Shown here: piece by piece, positions 26,681-35,404 of the stretch
Position numbering within the stretch: the stretch's first letter is position 1
Layout: every line of letters starts with the position of its first letter
Assembly: GCF_002904335.1 (NCBI RefSeq)
Contig: NZ_PPHF01000030.1
Coordinates: 62,001-126,000, forward strand
DNA: 64,000 bases
Reading direction: 5' to 3'
DNA from: Amycolatopsis sp. CA-126428
Lineage (GTDB): Bacteria > Actinomycetota > Actinomycetes > Mycobacteriales > Pseudonocardiaceae
Made by a program: the position numbers and the translations under genes
Notes under the pieces: model-generated
What the model was told of the DNA's origin: nothing
The model's database searches: none
Seen by the model: the letters and a program-made list of their open reading frames with translations, nothing else

Positions 26681-27850
26681 ATGGACTTTTCACTCAGCAC
26701 CGAAGAACGTGAAGTGCGCGACTGGGTCCGCACGTTCGTCCAGCGGGAGCTGATCCCGCTCGAGCAGGAAGTCCTCCGGCGCGAGCGCGCCCACCAGCCC
26801 GGCCTCACCGGCGAGGAGCTCAAGGACCTCCAGCTCAAGGCGAAGGAGTCCGGCTTCTGGGGCGTGCTGACCCCGGAGGAGTACGGCGGCATGGGCTTGT
26901 CCGCGGTCATGGCCGCGCTGCTGGAGGCCGAGCTCGGCCGGACCTTCGTGCCGTTCCGCTTCGGCGGGGCCGCCGACAACATCCTGTTCCACGCCAACGA
27001 GGAGCAGAAGCAGACCTACCTGCTGCCGACCATCTCGGGCGAGCGCAAGTCCTGCTTCGCGATCACCGAGCCGGGCGCCGGGTCGGACGCCAAGGCCATC
27101 CGGACCACCGCCCGCAAGGACGGCAGCGACTGGATCATCAACGGCGAGAAGACCTTCATCACCGGTGGCAACGAGGCCGACTTCACCATGGTCTTCGCGA
27201 TCACCGACCCGGAGAAGGGCGCGAACGGCGGCGTCACCTGCTTCCTCGTCGACCGCGAAGCCGGCTGGAAGTCCGAATACATCGACACCATGGGCGAGTG
27301 GGGCCCGGCGTCGCTGATCTTCCAGGACGTCCGCGTCCCGGAGACGCAGATCCTCGGCGAGGAAGGCCGCGGCTTCGAGCTCGCCATGCAGTGGATCGGC
27401 CAGGGCCGTTACCTCCTGCCGGCGCGCGCGATCGGTTCGTGCGAGCGGCTGATCACCATGGCCATCGAGCACGCCAACACCCGCGAGACGTTCGGGCAGA
27501 AGATCGCCGAGCGCCAGGCCATCCAGTGGATGATCGCCGACTCCGGCGTCGAGCTGGAAGCGCTGCGGTGGCTGGTGCTGCACGCCGCCTGGCAGGTCGA
27601 CCAGGGCGTGGATTCGCGGCACGCGCAGTCGATGGCGAAGCTGTACGGCGGCCAGAAGGCCAACGAGATCGTCGACCGCGTCCTGCAGATCCACGGCGGC
27701 ATGGGCTACACGCGGGAGCTGCCGGTCGAGCGCTGGTACCGCGAGCTGCGGCTGCTGCGCATCTACGAGGGCACCGACGAGATCCAGCGCCGGACGATCG
27801 CCCGCAACCTGCTCAAGGGGCACGTCAAGGTCGGCGGCACGCTCGGCTGA
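26681..27850 (+). CDS. Acyl-CoA dehydrogenase
   Basis: A 389-residue FAD-dependent enzyme for the first step of beta-oxidation or a related acyl-CoA desaturation. Motifs: FAITEPGAGSDA, WIINGEKTFITGG, QIHGGMGYTRELPVERWYRE, and the C-terminal RIYEGTDEIQRRTIARNLL, whose glutamate E363 occupies the catalytic-base position. CGGAGGAG lies about 11 bases before the ATG. It stands alone, ending in a strong bidirectional terminator. A palindromic operator overlaps its promoter region. The chain-length preference cannot be predicted. Confidence 0.95.
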   Translation: MDFSLSTEEREVRDWVRTFVQRELIPLEQEVLRRERAHQPGLTGEELKDLQLKAKESGFWGVLTPEEYGGMGLSAVMAALLEAELGRTFVPFRFGGAADNILFHANEEQKQTYLLPTISGERKSCFAITEPGAGSDAKAIRTTARKDGSDWIINGEKTFITGGNEADFTMVFAITDPEKGANGGVTCFLVDREAGWKSEYIDTMGEWGPASLIFQDVRVPETQILGEEGRGFELAMQWIGQGRYLLPARAIGSCERLITMAIEHANTRETFGQKIAERQAIQWMIADSGVELEALRWLVLHAAWQVDQGVDSRHAQSMAKLYGGQKANEIVDRVLQIHGGMGYTRELPVERWYRELRLLRIYEGTDEIQRRTIARNLLKGHVKVGGTLG

Positions 27851-27869
27851 GGGCCCCGAAACGCGAGAA

Positions 27870-27905
27870 GCCGTCAAGGCCGCCCTTCCCGGCGGCCTTG
27901 ACGGC
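27870..27905. terminator. Bidirectional terminator between convergent genes
   Basis: Perfect 15-base arms (GCCGTCAAGGCCGCC at 27870-27884; complement at 27891-27905) enclose CTTCCC. It sits between the acyl-CoA dehydrogenase stop and the stop of the convergent small gene, so it can serve both. Confidence 0.85.
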
Positions 27906-27917
27906 GCTTCGGCTTGC

Positions 27918-28238
27918 TTACTTCTTGTTGCGGATGGCGATCGGGACGCCTGCGAGGTCCTCTTCGTTGCACAGGAGCTTCACGTCGTAGTACGGCGAAC
28001 CCTGGCGGTCGTCGTAGTCGAGGTGGATGGCCAGGACGTCGAGCGGCTCGCCCAGCCACTCCTGCGCCTGCCGCAGCCAGGCGGAGCACCGTGCCAGGGC
28101 AGTGGGGAGATCGTCATCGCGGAACTCGACGGGGCGATAGGGCACATCCTGCACCTGATCGCGGGGGTTTTCCGGCGCCGGGAGGCCCGGCGCGAGACCC
28201 GAGTCGTCCAGTTCCAGTTGGATCGTTTCCTCAGTCAC
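27918..28238 (-). CDS. Small hypothetical protein
   Basis: A 106-residue acidic protein (MTEETIQLELDDSGLAPG from the GTG at 28238). It includes YRPVEFRDDDLPTALARCSAWLRQAQEWL and LAIHLDYDDRQGSPYYDVKLLCNEED. I do not recognise a family; similar unnamed proteins are widespread in actinobacteria. It has no signal peptide or membrane segment, and codon use agrees with its neighbours, so it looks like a real cytoplasmic protein. A GTG at 28256 would add six residues. It is followed by the strong terminator at 27870-27905. Confidence 0.75.
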   Translation of the reverse strand: MTEETIQLELDDSGLAPGLPAPENPRDQVQDVPYRPVEFRDDDLPTALARCSAWLRQAQEWLGEPLDVLAIHLDYDDRQGSPYYDVKLLCNEEDLAGVPIAIRNKK

Positions 28239-28296
28239 CCTTCGAGCGTCCCCCACGCACGCCGTCTGGGCAAGGCGTACACAGGTAAAAGCGCCG

Positions 28297-28938
28297 CTAA
28301 ACGGACACGCCCCACTCTTTCGCGACGATTTCCCGGCACCGCCGCAAGTCGGTCACGCCGGGCGCGGACGTGCAGCCCAGCGCCCTCGACGCCAGTTCCG
28401 CGTAGTGCTCCGCCAGCTCGTCCAGCGCCAGCGGGCCGCGTGGGGAATACCACCTCGCGACGCCGCTGCACATCTCGAGCAGCGCGAGCCGGGTCACCGC
28501 CGGGTGCTCCACACGGAACACCCCCGCCGCCACGCCTTCGTCGATCGCGGCCGCCCACAGCCGTTCGTAGGCGTCCCGCAGGGCGACCACCGGTTCGCGC
28601 GCGGCCGGGGACAGGACGTCGACTTCGTTGTCCACCACCCGGGTTTCCGCCGGTCCGACGGCGTGCGCGAGGACGTGCAGCACGACCAGCGTGCGCAGCC
28701 GGTGCACCGGGTCGCCGCCGCCCGCGGTCGCCTCGCGGGCCGCGTCGAGCAGCCGGTTCAGCGCGGTGTGCATGATCTCGGCGAGCAGATCCTCCTTGGT
28801 GCCCATGTAGTGGTACAGGCTGGCCGAGGAGAGTTCCGCCTCCTGCGCCAGATCCCGGATCCCGGTGCCGTGGAAGCCCTTGGTGGCGAACAGCTTCACC
28901 GCCGCCGCGCGCACCCGCTCCCGGCTGCTCACAGCCAT
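28297..28938 (-). CDS. TetR-family regulator of the acyl-CoA operon
   Basis: A 213-residue TetR protein with HTH at about residues 8-55 (VKLFATKGFHGTGIRDLAQEAELSSASLYHYMGTKEDLL). The C-terminal domain is of the KstR2/FadR-like class often found with acyl-CoA genes. It is the last gene of an operon that begins with enoyl-CoA hydratase; its start overlaps the CoA-ligase stop by 10 bases. It probably represses the operon through the CGAT-repeat palindrome at 31206-31221 and might also act on the acyl-CoA dehydrogenase at 26681. The inducer is likely an acyl-CoA, by family analogy. Confidence 0.92.
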   Translation of the reverse strand: MAVSSRERVRAAAVKLFATKGFHGTGIRDLAQEAELSSASLYHYMGTKEDLLAEIMHTALNRLLDAAREATAGGGDPVHRLRTLVVLHVLAHAVGPAETRVVDNEVDVLSPAAREPVVALRDAYERLWAAAIDEGVAAGVFRVEHPAVTRLALLEMCSGVARWYSPRGPLALDELAEHYAELASRALGCTSAPGVTDLRRCREIVAKEWGVSV

Positions 28939-30452
28939 GCTGCCGCCTTCGCGTCCCAGGAACCGGCGCGCGGGTCGGCGACCTTCCGCAGCTCGCCTTT
29001 GGCCACCCGCTCCGACGGGGTCATCGGCAGCGCGTCCGCGAACGCCCAGAACCGCGGAACCTTGAAGTAGGCCAGTTTCCCGGCGCAGAACGCGGCCAGC
29101 TCGGCGGGGTCCGGCCGGTCGCCGTCGCAGACGACGTAGGCCTTGATCTCCTCGCCGCGCAGCTCGTCCGGCACCGCGACGACGGCCGCCAGCCGGACCG
29201 CCGGGTGCAGCAGCAGCGCGCGCTCGACCTCGTCGGCGGAGACGTTTTCGCCGCTGCGGCGGATCATGTCCTTCGTCCGGCCGATGTAGTAGACGCGGCC
29301 GGCGGCGTCCATCCGGGCGAGGTCGCCGGTGTGGAACCAGCCGTTTTCGAACGCTTTCGCCGTCGCGTCCGGATCGTCGTGGTAGCCGTGCATCAGCCCG
29401 ATCCCGCGGATCAGCAGCTGCCCGGTTTCCCCGCGCGGCACCGGCTTGCCGTCGTCGCCGGCGATCAGCACCTCGCGGTCGCGGCTGGGCCGCCCGATGC
29501 AGCCGGTGCCGACGGTCGCGTCGTGGTCGTCGGCGGTCATCCGGATGTCGCCGCCGGTTTCGGTCATGCCGAACGCCTCGTACCACGGCACGCCCCAGCG
29601 CCGTTCCATTTCAGAGTGCAGGTCGTGCGGGATCGCCGACGCGCAGATCGCGCGGACGCGGTGGTCGCGGTCGGTCTCGGCCGGTTCCTGCCGCAGCAGC
29701 AGCGTCGGCATCAGGCCGAGGCAGTAGAACCAGGTGACGCCGTGCTCGCGGACCTTCGCCCAGAACGTGCTGGGGTGGAAGCGGTCCAGGACGACGAGGG
29801 TGGCCCCGCCCGCGAGTCCCAGTGCGACATTCCACTGTGGATCGATGTAGTGGAACGGCTGCGCGGTCAGGATGACGTCGTCCGTGCCGACGGCGGGGAA
29901 GTCGGTGGCCAGGCTCACCGCGAGGGTCGTCCAGTAGCGGTTCGGCAGGACGCAGCCCTTGGGGGCGCCGGTGGTGCCGGAGGTGTACTGGATGTTGACC
30001 GGCAGCTCGGGCACGGGCGTGAACTCCGGCGGCTCGGCGTCGGTGCGGAGCTCGTCCGGGGTGATCACCTCGGTCAGGCCGATCCGGCCGAGCAGCTCGG
30101 TGAATTCGGGCGCGGCGACGGCCAGCTTCGCGCCGGAGTGGCGGAGGACGTGGGCGCCGTCGAACTCCTGGTAGTTCGTGTTGACCGGCACCAGCTGCGC
30201 GCCGATCTTCGCCAGCGCCAGCCAGGTCAGCGGGAACGCGGGCACGTTCCGCAGCATCACCGCCACCCGGTCGCCGGGGCCGATGCCGCGCTCGGCCAGC
30301 GCCGCGGCGATCCGGGAACTTTCGCGATCGAGCTCGGCGAAGGTGAACGTCCGCTCCAGGTCGTCGAACACCCAGGCCGGGCGTTCGGGCCACAGCGCGG
30401 CGGCCCGGGTGACGAGCTGCGCGAGCGTCCCGATTTCGGCGAGGGGCGTCAC
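28929..30452 (-). CDS. AMP-dependent acid-CoA ligase
   Basis: A 507-residue adenylate-forming ligase of the FadD/crotonobetaine-CoA ligase group. It has YTSGTTGAPKGCVLPNRY, the substrate-pocket segment EAFGMTETGGDIRM, NGWFHTGDLARMDAAGRVYYIGRTKDMI and the C-terminal lysine region VAKGELRKV. It would make a CoA thioester from a carboxylic acid and ATP. It overlaps the enoyl-CoA hydratase by 4 bases and the TetR by 10, so all three are coupled. The operon therefore activates and hydrates one kind of unsaturated or aromatic acid; which one is not evident. Confidence 0.94.
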   Translation of the reverse strand: MTPLAEIGTLAQLVTRAAALWPERPAWVFDDLERTFTFAELDRESSRIAAALAERGIGPGDRVAVMLRNVPAFPLTWLALAKIGAQLVPVNTNYQEFDGAHVLRHSGAKLAVAAPEFTELLGRIGLTEVITPDELRTDAEPPEFTPVPELPVNIQYTSGTTGAPKGCVLPNRYWTTLAVSLATDFPAVGTDDVILTAQPFHYIDPQWNVALGLAGGATLVVLDRFHPSTFWAKVREHGVTWFYCLGLMPTLLLRQEPAETDRDHRVRAICASAIPHDLHSEMERRWGVPWYEAFGMTETGGDIRMTADDHDATVGTGCIGRPSRDREVLIAGDDGKPVPRGETGQLLIRGIGLMHGYHDDPDATAKAFENGWFHTGDLARMDAAGRVYYIGRTKDMIRRSGENVSADEVERALLLHPAVRLAAVVAVPDELRGEEIKAYVVCDGDRPDPAELAAFCAGKLAYFKVPRFWAFADALPMTPSERVAKGELRKVADPRAGSWDAKAAAWL

Positions 30453-31186
30453 ACCCGGCTCCGGAAGGCTTCGGTGGACGCGGCGACCGCGGCCGAGTGC
30501 TCGGTGATCAGGGCGTGGCTGACCTCGAGTTCGAGGGCCGGTTCGATGTCCGTGCTGGCGTCGAGGACGCGCTTCGCCATGGCCGCCGCCGCGGGCGGGT
30601 GCTCGGCGATCCGCTTGGCCCAGCTCAGCGCTTCGGCCTGGAGCTGCTCGGCGGGCACGGCGGTGTTGACCATGCCCAGCTCGGCCGCCCTCCGGCCGTC
30701 GAAGCGCTCGCCGAGCAGCAGGAGCTCCTTCGCCTTGAGCGGGCCGACCAGCAGCGGGAGCAGCCGCGACGCCGCGCCGGTGACGCTCAGGCCGAGCGAG
30801 ACCTCGGGGAAGGCGAACACGGCGTCCTCGGCGGCCAGGATCAGGTCGCAGCCGAGCGCGAACTCCGCGCCCGCGCCGATCGCGTAGCCGTGCACCGCCG
30901 CGATCACCGGCTGGCGCAGCCCGCGCAGCCGCCGCGTGACGTCCTGGAGCCGGTCCAGCCGCGCCCGGGAGTCACCCGCGGGTGCGGGTTCCTTGAGGTC
31001 GTGGCCGGCGCAGAAGGCCCGGCCGTTGCCCGACAGCACGACGACACGGGCGTCGCTGCGGGCGGCCGCGTCGAGGGCGGCGAGGAAGTCGTCGACCAGC
31101 ACGGCGGCGACCGCGTTCAGCCGCTCGGGCCGGTTGAGCCGGATCTGCGCGATGCCGTCCTCGACGGCGAACTCCACGGTGGGCAT
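30449..31186 (-). CDS. Enoyl-CoA hydratase/isomerase (crotonase family)
   Basis: A 245-residue crotonase-fold enzyme that hydrates 2-enoyl-CoA or performs a related reaction. Oxyanion-hole segments are AFCAGHDLKE and HGYAIGAGAEFALGCD. The second catalytic region is FPEVSLGLSVTGAA, with glutamates at the usual positions. It is the first gene of the ligase/TetR operon; the ATG at 31186 follows a promoter region containing four CGAT repeats. The divergent gene is an amidohydrolase. Crotonase paralogues differ widely in substrate, so the exact reaction is open. Confidence 0.94.
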   Translation of the reverse strand: MPTVEFAVEDGIAQIRLNRPERLNAVAAVLVDDFLAALDAAARSDARVVVLSGNGRAFCAGHDLKEPAPAGDSRARLDRLQDVTRRLRGLRQPVIAAVHGYAIGAGAEFALGCDLILAAEDAVFAFPEVSLGLSVTGAASRLLPLLVGPLKAKELLLLGERFDGRRAAELGMVNTAVPAEQLQAEALSWAKRIAEHPPAAAAMAKRVLDASTDIEPALELEVSHALITEHSAAVAASTEAFRSRV

Positions 31187-31205
31187 GAGGACGATGCTAG
31201 ACGTT

Positions 31206-31221
31206 CGATCGATCGATCGAT
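31206..31221. promoter_or_regulatory. CGAT-repeat palindromic operator
   Basis: CGATCGATCGATCGAT, a self-complementary 4 x CGAT run, lies 19 bases upstream of the enoyl-CoA hydratase ATG, in the divergent region shared with the amidohydrolase. It is the likely site for the operon's TetR. Confidence 0.5.
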
Positions 31222-31288
31222 AGCCTTTGAATGAGGCAGCGGCGCGAAGCGCCTCCGTTGAGGGTGGCGGTGGGGAGGAAGGCGGAGT

Positions 31289-32890
31289 ATGCGGGTCGAT
31301 GCGGTCTACGAGAACGCCACGGTGTGGACGGGTGCGGGCGTCACCAGCGCACTTGCCGTCCTGCACGGCCGAATCGTCGCGCTGGGTTCCGATGCCCTCG
31401 AGCTGTCCGCGCGCTCCCGGATCGACCTCGCCGGCGGGTTCGTCGTGCCCGGTTTCCACGACGCGCACAACCACATGGCGTGGTTCGGCATGGGCCTCGA
31501 CGACGTCCCGCTCAGCGACTGCCGCAGCGTCGAGGAGGTCTACGACGCCGTCGCCGCGCGCGCCGCGACGCTGCCGCCCGGGAGCTGGGTGGTCGGGAGC
31601 GGGTACGACCAGAACAAGCTCGCCGGCGGGCACCCCGACTCCCGCGGCCTCGACCGCGCGGCGCCGGGGATGCTCGTGCGGCTCAAGCACACGTCCGGGC
31701 ACATGACCGTGGTCAACTCGGCCGTGCTCGACCAGCTCGACCTGGCGAACGTGCCGGTCGGCGGCGACGTCGTGCCGGATGCCGACGGCTCGCCGACCGG
31801 ATTGCTGCGCGAGCAGGCCCAGCTGCTGCTGCGGCCGCTGACGTACCCGACGCCGGTCTCGCGGGTGGTCCGCGGGCTCGAGCGGGCGTCCGAGCGGTAC
31901 CTCTCGGAGGGCATCACCAGCGTCCAGGAGGCCGGGATCGGCGGCGGCCTGGTCGGCGAGACCCCTGCCGAACTGGCCGCCTACCAGGAGGCGCGCGACC
32001 GCGGCGTGCTGCGCGTGCGCAGCACGGTGATGATCGCCGCGAGCGTGCTGCACGACCTGCCCGACGACGCCGGCTTCGGCCTCGACCTCGGCCTGCGCAC
32101 CGGCCTCGGCGACGAGTGGCTGCGCGTCGGCCCGATGAAGTTGTTCGCCGACGGCTCCCTGGTCGGACGCACCTGCGCGATGCACGACCCGTTCGACGGC
32201 GAGCCGGACAACCGCGGCTACTTCCAGGTGCCCGAAGACGAGCTGGCCCGCACGATCCGCCGCGCGCACGACGCGGGCTGGCAGATCGCGACGCACGCGA
32301 TCGGCGACCGCGCGATCACCGTCGTCCTCGACGCCTACGAAGCCGCGTTGGCCGCTTCGCCGCGCACGGACCACCGGCACCGCATCGAGCACTGCGCGGT
32401 GCTCCAGCCCGCGGAGCTGACTCGGCTCGCCTCGCTCGGGCTCATCCCGTCGCCGCAGGGCCGGTTCGTCAACGAGCTCGGCGACGGCATGCGCGCCGCG
32501 CTCGGTGAGTCACGCGTGCCCTGGTGCTACCGGCTGCGCAGCGTCCTCGACGCGGGCTGCGTGCTTCCCGCGTCCTCGGACCGGCCCGTCGTGAACGGCG
32601 CGCCCCTGCTCGCCCTGGCCGACATGGTGCGCCGGCGCACGGCCTCCGGCGCGCCTTTCGCACCCGAAGAGGCGCTGACGCCGGAGCAGGCGTTGCGCGC
32701 GTACACGTACGGATCGGCGTACGCGACCTTCGCCGAGCGTGACCTGGGCACGCTCGAACCCGGGAAGCTCGCCGACTTCGCCGTGCTCTCCGGCTCGCCC
32801 CTGGACGAGTCCGCTTTGGACGCGCTCGCTTTTGGAGAACTCAGCGTGCAAGGCACCGCCGTCGGCGGCGAACTGCGTTATCAAGCGTGA
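31289..32890 (+). CDS. Amidohydrolase (YtcJ-like, amidohydrolase_3)
   Basis: A 533-residue metal-dependent hydrolase of the amidohydrolase superfamily. The N-terminal beta-sandwich (AVYENATVWTG) leads into the metal-binding HDAHNHM motif at about residue 57. Later ligands fall in ATHAIGDRAI and HRIEHCAVL, and the C-terminal strand EPGKLADFAVLSGSP closes the sandwich. Relatives hydrolyse amide or ester bonds of small molecules; many have unknown function. No signal peptide is seen. GGAGGAAGGCGGAGT precedes the ATG. It diverges from the acyl-CoA operon and could share its control. Confidence 0.92.
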   Translation: MRVDAVYENATVWTGAGVTSALAVLHGRIVALGSDALELSARSRIDLAGGFVVPGFHDAHNHMAWFGMGLDDVPLSDCRSVEEVYDAVAARAATLPPGSWVVGSGYDQNKLAGGHPDSRGLDRAAPGMLVRLKHTSGHMTVVNSAVLDQLDLANVPVGGDVVPDADGSPTGLLREQAQLLLRPLTYPTPVSRVVRGLERASERYLSEGITSVQEAGIGGGLVGETPAELAAYQEARDRGVLRVRSTVMIAASVLHDLPDDAGFGLDLGLRTGLGDEWLRVGPMKLFADGSLVGRTCAMHDPFDGEPDNRGYFQVPEDELARTIRRAHDAGWQIATHAIGDRAITVVLDAYEAALAASPRTDHRHRIEHCAVLQPAELTRLASLGLIPSPQGRFVNELGDGMRAALGESRVPWCYRLRSVLDAGCVLPASSDRPVVNGAPLLALADMVRRRTASGAPFAPEEALTPEQALRAYTYGSAYATFAERDLGTLEPGKLADFAVLSGSPLDESALDALAFGELSVQGTAVGGELRYQA

Positions 32891-32894
32891 TGAC

Positions 32895-33215
32895 TCACTT
32901 CCTTCCCACGAACTCGAGTGCTTCCTCGGCCAGCTCGGCCCAGGGGTGTGGCGATGCCGCGTTCAGCGCCAGCCATTCCTTCATCGGCGTGCCCTTGTTG
33001 GCGTCGAAGCGCACGCCGTGCCCACCCGCCACCAGCTCGTCCACCCGGCCCTTGGGCAGCTTGAGCACCAGCTTCCCGCGGACGAACATCGCGAAGATCC
33101 GGCCGTGCGCGCGCAGTGCCGAGCGCCCGAACCCCCGGGTCGCCCCGGGTGGCGTGATGCCCGGGCGTCCGGTGAACTCGTCGACCAGGCCCTCGAACTT
33201 CTCCTCCGGTGACAT
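32895..33215 (-). CDS. TfoX-N-terminal-domain-like protein
   Basis: A 106-residue protein with GRSALRAHGRIFAMFVRGKLVLKLPKGRVDELV, matching the small TfoX/Sxy N-terminal domain. In enterobacteria that domain belongs to a competence regulator. Stand-alone versions in actinobacteria have no known role. GGAGGT lies five bases before the ATG at 33215. It sits between the amidohydrolase (convergent, 4 bases away) and a divergent acetyltransferase. It has no HTH or membrane segment. Confidence 0.85.
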   Translation of the reverse strand: MSPEEKFEGLVDEFTGRPGITPPGATRGFGRSALRAHGRIFAMFVRGKLVLKLPKGRVDELVAGGHGVRFDANKGTPMKEWLALNAASPHPWAELAEEALEFVGRK

Positions 33216-33279
33216 CGACCACCTCCACGTCTTCCAGGCCCGACAGTAGCGACCACCACCGACAAAAAAGGGAGGCGAG

Positions 33280-33720
33280 ATGCCCGTTCGCGACGCCGTC
33301 TTCGAAGACATCGAAGAGATCTGCGCGCTCATCGAGGAGCACGCCGTCTACGAAGACAACCACGACCTGAAGCTGGACCGCGCCGAGATGAGCGGGCACC
33401 TGTTCGGGCCGGACCCGAAGGCGTGGGTGCTCATCGCGACCCCGCCCGGCGAGCCGGGGACGGTGGCCGGCTTCGCCTTCTGCAGCTGGAACTTCTCCAC
33501 CTGGGAAGCCCGGCCGGGGATCTGGCTGGACGACCTGTTCGTCCGGCCCGCGTACCGCCGCCACGGCCTCGGCGGCGAGCTGCTGGACGAGCTGCGCACC
33601 CGCACGACCGGCCGCGTGGAGTGGGACATGCAGGAGGGCAACGAAAAAGGCGAGGCGTTCTACGCCCAGCTCGGCGCCGAACCGGTTCCGGGCTGGATCC
33701 GCTACCGCTGGCGGCCGTGA
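33280..33720 (+). CDS. GNAT-family N-acetyltransferase
   Basis: A 146-residue single GNAT domain. The acetyl-CoA loop reads LFVRPAYRRHGLGGELL with the R/Q-x-x-G-x-G/A motif. The last strands contain WDMQEGNEKGEAFYAQLGA and end in the typical W-I-R-Y-R. It resembles the spermidine/diamine or aminoalkyl-phosphonate acetyltransferase type, but the acceptor cannot be named. GGAGG precedes the ATG. The stop codon abuts a palindrome that precedes the DtxR-family gene. Confidence 0.92.
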   Translation: MPVRDAVFEDIEEICALIEEHAVYEDNHDLKLDRAEMSGHLFGPDPKAWVLIATPPGEPGTVAGFAFCSWNFSTWEARPGIWLDDLFVRPAYRRHGLGGELLDELRTRTTGRVEWDMQEGNEKGEAFYAQLGAEPVPGWIRYRWRP

Positions 33721-33736
33721 ACTTTCACGAGAAAGT
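33721..33736. promoter_or_regulatory. Palindrome upstream of DtxR-family gene
   Basis: ACTTTC-ACGA-GAAAGT, a perfect inverted repeat starting directly after the acetyltransferase stop and 25 bases before the DtxR-family ATG. It does not match the usual DtxR/IdeR or MntR boxes, so the binder is uncertain. Confidence 0.35.
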
Positions 33737-33760
33737 ACCCGGCCCCGTATCGTAGGCGGC

Positions 33761-34444
33761 ATGGGAGACGGTTCGGTCCGGAGGTCCTCGTCGGTCGAGG
33801 ACTACGTCCGGGTGATCTACGGCCTGGTCGAGCGGGGTGAGGCGGTCACCAACGCGTCGCTCGCCGGCCGGCTGGAGGTCAGCCCGTCCTCGGCGTCGGG
33901 GATGGTCACGAAGCTGTCCCAGCTGGGCCTGGTCACCCACGTGCCGTACCGCGGCATCGAGCTCACGGCCGACGGCAGGCTCCTGGCGCGGTCGGTGCTC
34001 CGGCGCCACCGGCTGATCGAGACGTACCTGGTGTCGGAGCTCGGCTACACGTGGGACGAGGTCCACGCGGAGGCGGACGCGCTGGAGCACGCGGTGTCCG
34101 ACAGGCTGGTCGAGCGCATCGCGGCGAAGCTCGGCAACCCGGTCCGCGACCCCCACGGCGACCCGATCCCGGCCCCGGACGGCAGCGTCGAGGAGCTGCC
34201 GGTCCGCATCCTCGACGATCTCCCGCCGGGCGCGGTGGGCGAGATCGTCCGGGTCTGGGACACGGACCCGGAGCTGCTCAGGTACCTGACGGAACACGCG
34301 ATCAACCTGGGCGAGCGCATCGAGGTCGTGGAGCGGCAGCCGTTCGGGGGGCCGATGGTGGTGAAGGTGGGATCGCCGCCGGATGCGGCTACGCACGCCA
34401 TCGGCAAGGAGATCGCGCAGGCCTTGTCGGTCACCCTGCGCTGA
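33761..34444 (+). CDS. DtxR/MntR-family metal-dependent regulator
   Basis: A 227-residue metalloregulator. The winged-helix N-terminus (EDYVRVIYGLVERGEAVTNASLAGRLEVSPSSASGMVTKL) is followed by the metal-binding/dimerisation domain with HRLIETYLVSELGYTWDEVHAEADALEHAVSD. A C-terminal SH3/FeoA-like domain starts near residue 150. Domain order is that of IdeR and MntR. Sequence in the ligand region (two acidic residues in VHAEADALEH) is closer to manganese-type regulators, but iron cannot be excluded. It stands alone, so targets are elsewhere. Confidence 0.93.
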   Translation: MGDGSVRRSSSVEDYVRVIYGLVERGEAVTNASLAGRLEVSPSSASGMVTKLSQLGLVTHVPYRGIELTADGRLLARSVLRRHRLIETYLVSELGYTWDEVHAEADALEHAVSDRLVERIAAKLGNPVRDPHGDPIPAPDGSVEELPVRILDDLPPGAVGEIVRVWDTDPELLRYLTEHAINLGERIEVVERQPFGGPMVVKVGSPPDAATHAIGKEIAQALSVTLR

Positions 34445-34504
34445 GGGACGTACGCGCGGGTGACGTCGTGAAGCGGATGTGGTGACCAGCTCCCGCCCGC
34501 GACG

Positions 34505-35332
34505 ATGGCCCGTATGAAACCCTTCCGCTTCGGCGTCGTCGCCGGTTACTCGCCCAACCTCACCTCGTGGACCGCGCAGGCCGAGCGGGTCGAGAAGCTC
34601 GGGTTCGACACCTTGCTCGCCACCGATCCCGTCGGGACCGCCGATCCGTTCGTGCTGCTCGGGGCCGCCGCCGCGGTCACCCTCGATCTCACCGTCGGCA
34701 CCTTCGTGCTCGCCGACCCCTTCCGCGACGCCAGGGCGCTCGGCTGGCAGGCGCAGACCCTCCACCGGCAGACCCGCGGCCGGTTCGAGCTGGGGCTGGG
34801 CGTCGGACGGCCCGGTGCCGAAGGGCACGCCGCGACGCTGGGGCGGGAATTCCCCTCACCGGGTGAGCGCATCACACGGATGGCCGCCACGATCGCGCAC
34901 CTCAAGCGCGACGCCGACCGGCCGCGGCTGATGCTGGCCGGCGGTGGGCCGAAAATGCTGGCGCTCGCCGCGCAAGAAGCCGACACCGTCACGTTCACCT
35001 GGGCGCCGACGACGACCGAAGCCGAAGCGACGTCCATTGTGGATCGATTCCGGGTCCTCGCCGGGCCGCGGCTGGCGGAGATCGAGCTCGGCCTGAACCT
35101 GATGGCGATCGGGTCGGAACCGTCGCCCGCGATCGCGCGGTGGGCCGGGGTGGACGTGCCCGAGCTCGCCGCCGGCGGTGCGGTGACCGTCCTTCCCGAG
35201 GATCCCGGCGAGGCCACGGAAAAGCTTCTCGGCTGGCGGGAGCGGTGGGGGATTTCCTACGTCACGATCAACTCCGGCTACGCGGAACCGTTCGCCGCGA
35301 TCGCCGACGAGACGCGCAAGGCAGGTGGGTGA
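34505..35332 (+). CDS. LLM-class F420-dependent oxidoreductase
   Basis: A luciferase-like (bacterial LLM) TIM-barrel protein of about 275 residues, probably using coenzyme F420 or FMN. Typical segments are KPFRFGVVAGY, AERVEKLGFDTLLATD, RFELGLGVGRPGAEGHAATLGREF and LMLAGGGPKMLALAAQEAD. Two ATGs are possible (34505 and 34514); neither has a strong ribosome-binding site. It follows the DtxR gene at 60 bases in the same direction. LLM proteins in these bacteria reduce or oxidise many secondary-metabolite and xenobiotic substrates; the target here is unknown. Confidence 0.92.
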   Translation: MARMKPFRFGVVAGYSPNLTSWTAQAERVEKLGFDTLLATDPVGTADPFVLLGAAAAVTLDLTVGTFVLADPFRDARALGWQAQTLHRQTRGRFELGLGVGRPGAEGHAATLGREFPSPGERITRMAATIAHLKRDADRPRLMLAGGGPKMLALAAQEADTVTFTWAPTTTEAEATSIVDRFRVLAGPRLAEIELGLNLMAIGSEPSPAIARWAGVDVPELAAGGAVTVLPEDPGEATEKLLGWRERWGISYVTINSGYAEPFAAIADETRKAGG

Positions 35333-35404
35333 GGACCCTTCCGATCTTGCGAACCGGGGCCTACGCTCCAATCTTCTTAATCGGGAGTGCTTCGGAGCGT
35401 TGTG

